Shown here piece by piece: positions 1 through 6,963 of a DNA stretch of 20,723 bases. The stretch is from assembly GCA_015680685.1 (NCBI GenBank), contig MNCI01004628.1, forward strand, positions 8,985 to 29,707, read 5' to 3'. Source of the stretch: Gnetum montanum (Eukaryota > Streptophyta > Gnetopsida > Gnetales > Gnetaceae). The notes below the pieces were generated by a model. It had not been told where the DNA came from. It was given only the letters and a program-made list of their open reading frames with translations, and did not search any database. How positions within the stretch are numbered: position 1 is the first letter of the stretch; each line of letters begins with the position of its first letter. Made by a program: the position numbers and the translations under genes.

Positions 1-581
1 TCTATGCATATGCGTATGCTCCCGGTCTTCTTCGGCATGACCACAATGTTAGATACCCAGTCTGAATAATCGACTGTGCGGATGAAACCAGCCTGGTATT
101 GCTTAGTTATTTCATCACGCACCCCTAGCGCGATCTCTGGTTTGATCTTGCGTGCCTTTTGCCTAACCGCTTTAATCTGTGGGTCGAGGATGATGTTATG
201 TTGGATCAATCTAGGATCTAATCCCAGCATATCCTCGTATGTCCATGCAAAGACAGTAATGTTGTCTTGCAGGACCTGTTTTATAGCGTTGTGTATTTTT
301 TCTTCTAACAGAGAACTGACTTTGAGCGTTTTAGTCTCACCCCTATGCATAATGATAGGGACCTCACTAAGGGGGTCCTCGGTTATGTCCCCAACTTCCA
401 GGTCTAGCATGCGCGTTGACTGTTCTGGCCATTCTGGGGACGTCTTCGACGTAGCTATGGTTACGCTTTCTAAAGGGGGGTTATCGTCTACTAGTGCGGA
501 GTCCAACTGTCTTGTTAAGTTCCCGTATGGGCCTGTCAAAATTAATGGTGCTGAAACTATGGCATCCATCCTCCGTCTCTC
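1..581 (-). CDS. pol: Reverse transcriptase, N-terminal part (gypsy pol), truncated by the window edge
   Basis: This is the start of the RT, which copies element RNA into DNA in virus-like particles. The frame is open from 581 to 1 with no stops. A possible start codon is at 569-567, but the reading frame is open upstream to the splice-like acceptor. About 100 residues of low-complexity linker come first. Then come hallmarks of plant gypsy RT: VFAWTYEDMLGLDP, a basic stretch QKARKIKPE, a helix ending QYQAGFIRTVDY, and SNIVVMPKKTGSIRICI, which matches the first RT motif. The catalytic YxDD box lies beyond the window. This RT domain is intact while gag is full of stops. The lineage (Tat/Ogre) is inferred from the VFAW-type linker and the intron-like break upstream. 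Confidence 0.9.
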
Positions 582-597
582 CTGCAAAACCAGCGAG
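581..597 (-). other. Candidate 3' splice site in front of the RT frame
   Basis: Read on the minus strand, the sequence is a T-rich stretch, GGTTTTGCAG, followed by GAGAGACGGAGG and the RT frame in phase 0. Ogre elements are known to splice out an intron between pro and rt, and this is where such an acceptor should be. It is a sequence match only. Its phase does not agree with the best donor at 5,661-5,666, so either another donor is used, an indel has occurred, or RT starts from its own ATG at 569. Confidence 0.4.
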
Positions 598-1009
598 TGT
601 GTAAATGGTTAGGAGACAAGTGACGTGATGTCGCCAAACGTGGAAGGCTAATTGAATTTTGAATAATATGGACAAAGCTTGTAATCAATGCAACCCGATT
701 ACGAGGCGATAAGATGTGGTAGTTTAACGTCATTTCGGACAGTGGAGCATGCGATATCGACCGAATTAATATCTAGATTTTTGGATTCCATTTCAGGAAA
801 GTTCCGCTTAGATCTGAGATCAACTCGGCGATCCTCACGTATAAGTAAGTGATTCTTCGATAAGAAGCAGTTGTTGGCAATCGTGAATTTGAATTTGCAA
901 GGAAGAGCAGAGAAAAGGGAGAGCAGAGAAGAGGAAGAGCAGAGGGCTAGGGCATGGAACCTTGCGAAGATTTGCAAGTAGGCTGTGAAGAAGTTCTATA
1001 ACTATTGCG
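598..1009 (+). promoter_or_regulatory. Presumed promoter and 5' leader of the antisense gene
   Basis: This is non-coding DNA between the RT frame and the first codon of the plus-strand gene. No convincing TATA box was found at the right distance. The main visible feature is a purine-rich tract at 899-949 with three copies of GAGCAGAG at an exact 16-bp spacing (905, 921, 937). Plant 5' leaders and core promoters often hold GA/CT-rich tracts, so a role in transcription of the antisense gene is plausible but inferred. Seen from the minus strand, the same tract is pyrimidine-rich inside the presumed pro-rt intron. Confidence 0.35.
899..949 (+). repeat. GA-rich tandem repeat, three 16-bp units
   Basis: Three copies of GAGCAGAG begin at 905, 921 and 937, exactly 16 bp apart, in an almost pure purine stretch about 60 bp before the start codon of the antisense gene. 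It could be a GA-type promoter element or leader repeat. It is not a polypurine tract for plus-strand priming of this element, because the purines are on the wrong strand. Confidence 0.7.
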
Positions 1010-2231
1010 ATGGCACCGAAGGTGAAGAAGAAGAATGCGAAACTGGCTAAAATTGACGAAGTGCAGGCAAATTTGAATCGTGTCTCGTAGGCGCTGATCG
1101 ATGTTTGCGACCTGACGCCTCTTAACCGGTAGGTCATTCTTCTCGTGCTTACGCTTGTTCTATATGTCTATTTTGTTTTTCTTGAATGTGTTTTGTGTGA
1201 ATGCGAATGTCAAAATTGCGGACCTCGGGTTAATGCGAGGGTTTCAGTGAGGTTGCGTTTATCGCAGTTGTCAGGGACAAACCTTGTGTTGTTGCAAGGG
1301 TTTGGGCGGTTTCGGCTTGGTTGCGTTTTACGAGTTCTGTGTTAGCTGTGCAAATGTAGATGTAGGTGTTAATGAGTCTTGGCTTTTCCCTACAGCATCG
1401 TGCTGAAGCCCATCCTGATTGTGCTAGATATCATTGGGGTTTTATGCTGGGTGAACCCTATCGTCCCAAATGTTCCTCCCCCTCACACAAGAGTGCAGGG
1501 GAAGGCCATTTGGTTGCGAAAGGGAGCGCTAGAATTCCTGCAGTTTTTACTGCGCAACTTCAACATCATTATCTGGTCCGATGTGGCTGGAGATGTTGCT
1601 GGTGCCATTTTGGAGCACCTATTGCCAGGGTCTTCGCAGGGGATTCTGGCTTACCTGACGGACGGAGCCATCAAGACAGGCCATCCCGAGGACCAAGTGC
1701 TCAGCTCCTAGGGTCTAAGGAGCTTACACTAGATCTGGGGTATGGCCCGTTTCAACTGTTATCACGCATACAACATGTTGTTCGTAGCTCGTCATGTGTC
1801 AACGTACTTCCAGAACCCACAAGGCATGGTGTACTACACAGGCGGGTAAGCAGATTTGGCTAACTGTATGATCTCTATTTTTTTTTGTTTATAATGTCTG
1901 TTATTGATGTAAAGGGAAAGGGAAGTCTACATGTAAGCTTCCGCTGTATGGTACAGGTTTTTCATACCCGACAACAAGCTAATCGGCGACGGCGATACGC
2001 TGCCCTGGGCCGAAATGGCAATAAAGGCATTTACCGTGACTAACAAGGTTCGTGCCGGTGTCATCGGGCAAATCGGCCACGAGATGCATGAGTATCACAC
2101 CCGTTATGAGCATTCTTTCAAGAATTGCCAGGGACTTGGGTGACTGCACGAGGACTGGACCCTGGATCCGCCCCTCAGCGTCGAGGACGTGGAGAGGGAA
2201 CTCCCACAATTCCCGTTGCCGTTTGGCCCCG
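1010..2231 (+). other. FCP1/NIF-like HAD phosphatase homology region (exons 1-3), catalytically degenerate
   Basis: Family knowledge: FCP1/NIF phosphatases use DxDx(T/V) as nucleophile and acid, a Ser/Thr after a beta strand, and a late acidic pair near an N-T/M-L-L motif. Seen here: a Lys-Pro lead-in, LDIIGVLC where the second Asp is Ile, IIIWSD preserving the Ser, a GLRSL segment as in the family's Lys-Asp-Leu region, and AYNMLFVARHVS where two Asp would be expected. A tail with FFIPDN and GDTLPWAEM fits the last helix of the fold. The substitutions are not simple C-to-T changes, so activity was probably lost before the recent decay. The assignment is by eye, and a profile search would settle it. 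Confidence 0.5.
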
Positions 2232-3531
2232 GTAAGGTTGCCGCGTGTTTTAATGTTGCTTGCGTAGTTGTGAGTTATGAACACTGCGATAATGTTTCTA
2301 TTTTGTCTTGCATTTCTGGCATGCGTTTTTGGCTTGCAGTCAGGGAATCCCGAGAGATTACCCTTACAATTTCTGGCCGCGAGGCGAGGGATGTCCTCTT
2401 TCGTTACGGGGACATCAAGGAGGCACAGCGTTGGCTTGGCCACTTGGCGGCCCCAGTTGCAGTGGTCACCAAGATCTAGGCCGCAGGGCTAATGCACCTG
2501 TTTTTGGCTGCAACCCCTGATGTCCCCGCCAGCGAGATGATAGGCCTGGTCAACTCCTTTAGTGAGAAGGTGGATCGTTTCAGCATGCACGTGCATAACA
2601 TACGTGTAAACTTCGATATCAATGCTCGGCTCTTCTCGGACCTGTTTGGCGTTCCCTCCAGCGGCCTTCCCGTAAAAGTGAAGACGAAGAGGAGCGTCAG
2701 AGTGGAGGAGTTTCTGCAGGAGTGGGCAAGAATCCCTAAGGAGACCAAGGGGTTTCCTTGTGAGCAATTCGAGCTGAGGACCGCCAAGACGCTTTATCCC
2801 CTTTTTCTGGCCCGGACCTTCCCCAAAACGCTCTCGCAGGTGAAGTTCTTTTCAATAGAACAGACACGTATTATGCGAGAGGTGTTGGAGGAGGGAGCCC
2901 GTTTTGATTGGGGGAGTCATCTTGCCAAGGGGTTGCGCAATGAAATGGTCAAGCTTCGCGAGAATCTCGAGTCCTGCTTCAACGTGCACTATGCCTTTTT
3001 CATAGCTGTCCTCCAGCGGTTTGCTGAGTATCTGGTCGTTCAAAGAAATGGGGTCTGGGTACAGCAAGACCGAGACCAACTATCCAAACCTTGGATTGCC
3101 CACATCCTTAGCACTACCCGTGGGCAGGATCCGCCGGAAGGGATCAAAGAGTCGATGTCTGTGACAACTAAAGGCATGACGGCACCCCAAGTGCGAGGTC
3201 TCGACAATGTAGGCGGGATAATGCCTACCTACATCGGTAATGCCTCACGGGGGAAGGGCTTGGCGGAGGAAATCATGGAGCCTGCAGCTCGACGGAAGAG
3301 GCTCCGTCTGGCTGAGGCCCCTGGAGGCGAGGCAGGCCACATCGTTGGGCTCATGGTGCAGCGGACCAAGCCTCCGCCTGGTAAGTGTAAACAGTCTGTA
3401 TACGCAATGTTTCATTTAAATAAGCTGGAATTATATCCTAACACATGGGGATGTAAGCAGCAAGAACGACAGAGCACTTGACCCCTAAGACAGGGGCGAT
3501 AGTACTAAGCCGTGGGGAGGGGGCTTCAATT

Positions 3532-3690
3532 TTGGAAGAAGAGGCCCCAGTTGTTAATACGAGCCGCGTGGAGGTTCCAGTGCATGAGGTGGCCCCAGCT
3601 GCTGGAGGAAGCCACATACAGACTGGGGTGCGTGAGGAGGCCCTAGCTACTGGAACCAGTGACGCATAGACTCCGGTGCGTGAAAGGGAA
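3532..3690 (+). repeat. 48-bp (16-codon) tandem repeat inside exon 5
   Basis: Units start at 3532, 3580 and 3628, with a partial fourth at 3676. The translated pattern is roughly V-x-E-E-A-P, a small-residue stretch, T-S, then Q-T-P. At the same offset (39), unit 2 (3619-3621) has CAG and unit 3 (3667-3669) has TAG. The third unit therefore shows directly that a glutamine codon became a stop by C to T. The unit length is a multiple of three, as expected for a repeat tolerated within a coding sequence. Confidence 0.8.
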
Positions 3691-5149
3691 AGAAATACGG
3701 AGGATGCTGATGAAGTCGCTACTGTCACCGGTAGAGGTAATGAGTGCATTAGCATATTTTGAAAGAATCTGTAAATAGGTAATGTCTAACCTGATTTACA
3801 CCATAGGGGAAGGAGATGCCTCAACGTCTACTGCTGTTAACAAAATGTGGAGAGACATCCCCGATAAGTTTGCCTTCATGGAAGGCGTCATCAACGACAT
3901 GATCGAGCGTCTGGAATGCATCGAACCTGGCGCTGGTAAGTTAATTGAAGTGATGACGTAATGTCTTGGTGGTAATATGTCATCTGTCTTGATGCTTGTT
4001 TTCTGTCAGGAGCTTGCCTCCGATGGGATCCCGCGGAGCCCATTGACCTGGACACAGCAGAGCCCCCATCTGATGGGGCAGTCGTGCCACGCCACATTTA
4101 TGAGGAAATGCGTAAATGTGTGTTACGCTCGACACGCTCCGTATGGAAAATCAGGAATGTCAATGAGGACCTATGGAAGAAGATGCAGTGGTCAGAACAG
4201 AGGGTTGAATCCTTGACTAAAGAAGTCGAGGACCTAAGGGCACGGTATGAGTTCCTATAGGCTCGAGTGACAGGGGATGAAGACTGGCATACTGCTGTCA
4301 TTGATCACTCCCGTTATTGGACAACGATCAAGAACAACGTACAGACCAGTCGAGCGTTAGTAGAGCAAAGGATGCAAATAGAGCTCCTTCTTCAGAAAAG
4401 TTGAGACTGGAGGGACTACTGCGCAGGCGTACAGGAATGGGGGAAGAAGGAGAAGGACCACAAGCACGTATACAAAAGGGAAAGTGCCGCCTACAGAAAA
4501 CGCTACCGCGAATCCGCTGTTAAAGCTCGATCCTTGGAGGTCTTTGTGGACACCATCGGAGAGTCCGAAGCTTTCAAGAAGTTTGAGGAATAGGTGACCA
4601 TAACTGCATCTCCAGAGAGAACAATGGTCTTCCCTGGGAATCAAGCTTCATTCCCTACTTTCTTCCCAGATCCTCCCTCTTGGAGTAGCGTGGAGAAAGG
4701 GAAGGTGAAAGCAGGGGCGGCTTCGGGCGAGGACGTGTGGCAAGACCTAACAGAGGACGAGATCATGTAGCGTTTGTGGGCTAGTTTGGACAAGCTTCCC
4801 TTTGCTACGGAAGCCGGGCCGTCTCGAGTAAGTTTACGCATGGCTTAGCCAGAACATTTCCGACATAGTGTTGTCTATTCTAATTTTTATGTTATTTGTA
4901 TTTCAGGTACCAGAAGAAGGTAGAGAACGTACGCCAGCTGAGGGGCTGGGAGAGGAAACAGGGGAACCAGAGGTGAAACACAATGGTGAGGAGTGTCTTC
5001 CTGCGGAGCCAGCATTAGAATGAGAGCCTCATGAAGAGGAAATCTTTCATGAAGGGATAATTCCCAGAAACGATGACCCACTGGAGGACGACCCTTTGGG
5101 GCTGGATTTAGATTTGAAGGTTATCGGTGACAGTGGCAGTAGGGAGGAT

Positions 5150-5168
5150 GCGTAATTATGATTTACGC
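5150..5168. repeat. Small inverted repeat over the stop codon of the antisense gene
   Basis: GCGTAA at 5150-5155, whose last three bases are the stop codon, pairs with TTACGC at 5163-5168 across a 7-base loop. The same hexamer is strongly clustered in the U3 array of the element. It may be a 3'-end or binding element, or chance. Confidence 0.4.
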
Positions 5169-5660
5169 TAAATTTTTGTTAATGTTGAGTGTAGTGGTAT
5201 GATGCAAATGACTGGGGAAACATGTTATAAAACTTGGTGGATAAGTTGGATATTCAATTACATATGTTTTTTTTTGTTTCGTCTATGGAGTATGTGTATA
5301 ACTGTTGAAAAGTTCGACTAAGTAAAATGATAGCACGTAATTCCTAGTTTTAGGGCCACTATGGGCCGGCAGCATAAAGTAAAGAAAGTGTAAATGGTGT
5401 TTGTTGATAACTCTGGATAACTAGTTTAAGGCCGTTGCAGGCCACTGCGAACTTGTGTAAACTGGCTACTAGTTTAAGGCCGTTGCGGGACGATGCGAAT
5501 TTGCGTAACTGTAATCCTGGATAAATGCGTAAAGAAATGAACATAGCTAACATGAGTACGATAAAACACGCAAGAAAATGCCAAGCGTAAATACAGAAAG
5601 CGGATATAGCGTAAAAGTATATTGAAACAAACAAAAGAAGCTGCCAAACGGGGACTACTA
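5156..5660. other. Non-coding spacer between the antisense gene and the protease frame
   Basis: There is no coding signal. It should hold the 3' UTR and polyadenylation region of the plus-strand gene and, read from the minus strand, the 5' part of the presumed pro-rt intron. It contains three degenerate 40-bp repeats (5344-5508) and several GCGTAA hexamers (5503, 5527, 5585, 5609), besides the pair at 5150-5168. Many stops in all frames rule out a missed exon of any size. Confidence 0.6.
5344..5508. repeat. Degenerate 40-bp repeats, three units
   Basis: Units begin at 5344, 5421 and 5469 with CTAGTTTAAGGCCGTTGC or close variants and end in GTAA. The second and third units are nearly adjacent and differ at only a few positions; the first is more diverged and lies about 40 bp away. 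Each is rich in short inverted segments (GGCC, TTGC/GCGA). The function is unknown. The location is convenient for a terminator or splicing-silencer role, but nothing proves it. Confidence 0.65.
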
Positions 5661-5670
5661 ACTTACACGA
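5661..5670 (-). other. Candidate 5' splice site after the protease frame
   Basis: On the minus strand this reads TCGT|GTAAGT, a perfect donor core. It lies 31 bases past the protease TGA (5700-5698), with a TAG (5679-5677) in between. Both stops could be C-to-T changes from CGA and CAG, which would have let gag-pro run into the donor. Paired with the acceptor at 582-583 it would remove a 5.1-kb intron containing the whole antisense gene. The donor ends in phase 1 while the acceptor is phase 0, so this exact pair does not restore a gag-pro-RT fusion. Confidence 0.35.
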
Positions 5671-5697
5671 ATACTGCTATATGCAGAAGACCATTGT

Positions 5698-6963
5698 TCA
5701 GCCGTCGATATGCAATTGTTTTTTAATGGCCTTCACGTTGAGCACTATGTAAGGGCGAGGAGGTTTGGGGTTTGACTCCTCTACGCTGTCGTCTGGAAAT
5801 GGCAGGTCTGCCCAGGCTAGACCATTGTCCGTGTTGTCATTTTGTTCAGGGGCTTGGAGATGAGACTGATCATCAGTCGTTTCGATCTCCGAACCTCGTT
5901 CTTCTTCGATGTTGTTAACGATCCTGAGGGTGACCTCGTCGCGGCGTATAACAACCTCCCTGCCGGCGTAGGGCAGGTGTATCTCTTGATGTATCGGCAA
6001 CGAGACCGCCCTCAGCTGGGCTAACCATGACCTCCCTAAGATTAAGTTGAAGCTGGGCATCTCCTCGACGACCAAGAATGTGGCCTCCATTGGGAATTGA
6101 TTCCCCGCCACAAACTCAATACGCACTGTCCCCTTGACTTGAACCCGTGCTCCGTTGAACGATTTCACACAAGCTGTTGTCATGGGAGTAATCTGATCGA
6201 CCAATCCCAACCTATCCACGATGGAATAGGGGACAACGTTGGCAGCTGCACCATCATCCACATGCACCCTCCGGATCCGGTACTGGCCGACCCGAATGGT
6301 GATGAACATGGGCTCAGTCATTACTTGACCTTTCTCCAGATCATCTTTGACAGACTCGTCCAGGAAGGTCAAAGAGGTAGGCTTGGGTGGCTCAGCGTTA
6401 GAAGGAAACATGATAGCGTGTATCGCTTCCTCTTCCGCCGGAAGGCTGGCATCCACTGATATGGACGTCAACATGTGTACCATAGTCTCACGATGTTCTC
6501 GAGAAGTCATCAGCAGGTCGTACAAGCTCAACGTCGTGTTCTTTTGCTTGAGCACTTGTTTGACCTGTGTGAACGCATCGAGGAGGTCCTTCTCTCGGCA
6601 GGGTTGCTTGTCTCCCTTGTCCTCCTCCATTCGGCCCAAGAGACGGATCTCTCGAGGTGGAGCGTTGTCAGTGGGAGGGTTGTTCCTTGTTCTGCCAAGA
6701 GAAGGTCGCTGCGTTTCTGTACCCTTAGCCTGTTTTTGAGGCATAGACATAGGTACAGAGGCCAGGGGCCTACGCTTAGGGAAGCCAAGCGTAGGATGGT
6801 TTTTTGTTGCATTAACTACTGTATTCTCCTCCTCACGCTGAGGGGGCAATGGCTGGTGGTTCTGACTAGAGGTTTGCCTCTGTGTGAGAGGGGCAGCCCA
6901 TGGTTGTGGTGCCCTAATAATGAAGGGCACACTCTCGGTACGGGCGTGGATGGACCCGCGGCT
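5698..6963 (-). CDS. Retroviral-type aspartic protease with N-terminal linker (gypsy pro)
   Basis: The protease cleaves the gag-pol polyprotein. The frame is open from about 6,963 to the TGA at 5,698-5,700. The first 190 or so residues are a hydrophilic, Pro/Gln/Arg-rich linker, followed by a domain with LYDLLMTSREHRETMV. The protease core has VHVDDGAAANVVPYSIVDRLGL (written in part: DDGAAANVV), a beta-rich middle, and FNLILGRSWLAQ, the conserved hydrophobic-Gly-Arg end motif. The active-site triad reads DDG rather than the usual D(S/T)G. No start codon is expected, because it should be joined to gag; a one-base shift from the gag frame lies near 6,930-6,990. The C-terminal tail is acidic and ends close to a candidate splice donor. 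Confidence 0.85.
   Translation of the reverse strand, partial: SRGSIHARTESVPFIIRAPQPWAAPLTQRQTSSQNHQPLPPQREEENTVVNATKNHPTLGFPKRRPLASVPMSMPQKQAKGTETQRPSLGRTRNNPPTDNAPPREIRLLGRMEEDKGDKQPCREKDLLDAFTQVKQVLKQKNTTLSLYDLLMTSREHRETMVHMLTSISVDASLPAEEEAIHAIMFPSNAEPPKPTSLTFLDESVKDDLEKGQVMTEPMFITIRVGQYRIRRVHVDDGAAANVVPYSIVDRLGLVDQITPMTTACVKSFNGARVQVKGTVRIEFVAGNQFPMEATFLVVEEMPSFNLILGRSWLAQLRAVSLPIHQEIHLPYAGREVVIRRDEVTLRIVNNIEEERGSEIETTDDQSHLQAPEQNDNTDNGLAWADLPFPDDSVEESNPKPPRPYIVLNVKAIKKQLHIDG

Larger units (their letters stand above)
1010..5155 (+). pseudogene. Eight-exon gene antisense to the host retrotransposon: FCP1-like pseudophosphatase domain, helical middle domain, coiled coil
   Basis: Exons are 1010-1128, 1396-1845, 1957-2231, 2340-3380, 3461-3736, 3807-3935, 4010-4827 and 4907-5155. 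Every intron is GT-AG and all seven junctions keep one frame of 1,119 codons ending in TAA, with no indel. The start ATG (GCGATGGC) has a good plant context. Exons 1-3 resemble an FCP1/NIF phosphatase: motif I reads ILIVLDIIGVLC, then WLRKGALEFLQFLLRNF and IIIWSDV. The second catalytic Asp and the later acidic pair are lost, so it should be inactive. Exon 4 is a helical domain (HNIRVNFDINARLFSDLFGVP) loosely like plant transposon/mobile-domain proteins. Exon 5 holds 16-codon repeats; exons 6-7 a coiled coil; exon 8 an acidic tail. Eleven premature stops occur: TAG at 1088, 1709, 1730, 2477, 3667, 4258, 4591 and 4768; TGA at 2141, 4402 and 5021. The exon model is strong; the domain names are less certain. 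Confidence 0.8.

Noticed and set aside
76-612. Plus-strand open frame of 178 codons
   Set aside because: It is the complement of the RT coding frame, whose gypsy motifs are clear on the minus strand.
1366-1863. Longer alternative plus-strand frame over exon 2
   Set aside because: The chosen frame joins exon 1 and exon 3 in phase and gives the FCP1-like motifs; the longer frame joins neither.
1088-5023. U-to-C RNA editing that restores the stops
   Set aside because: Known in organelles of some land plants, but this is a nuclear retroelement and nothing here shows a nuclear editing system.
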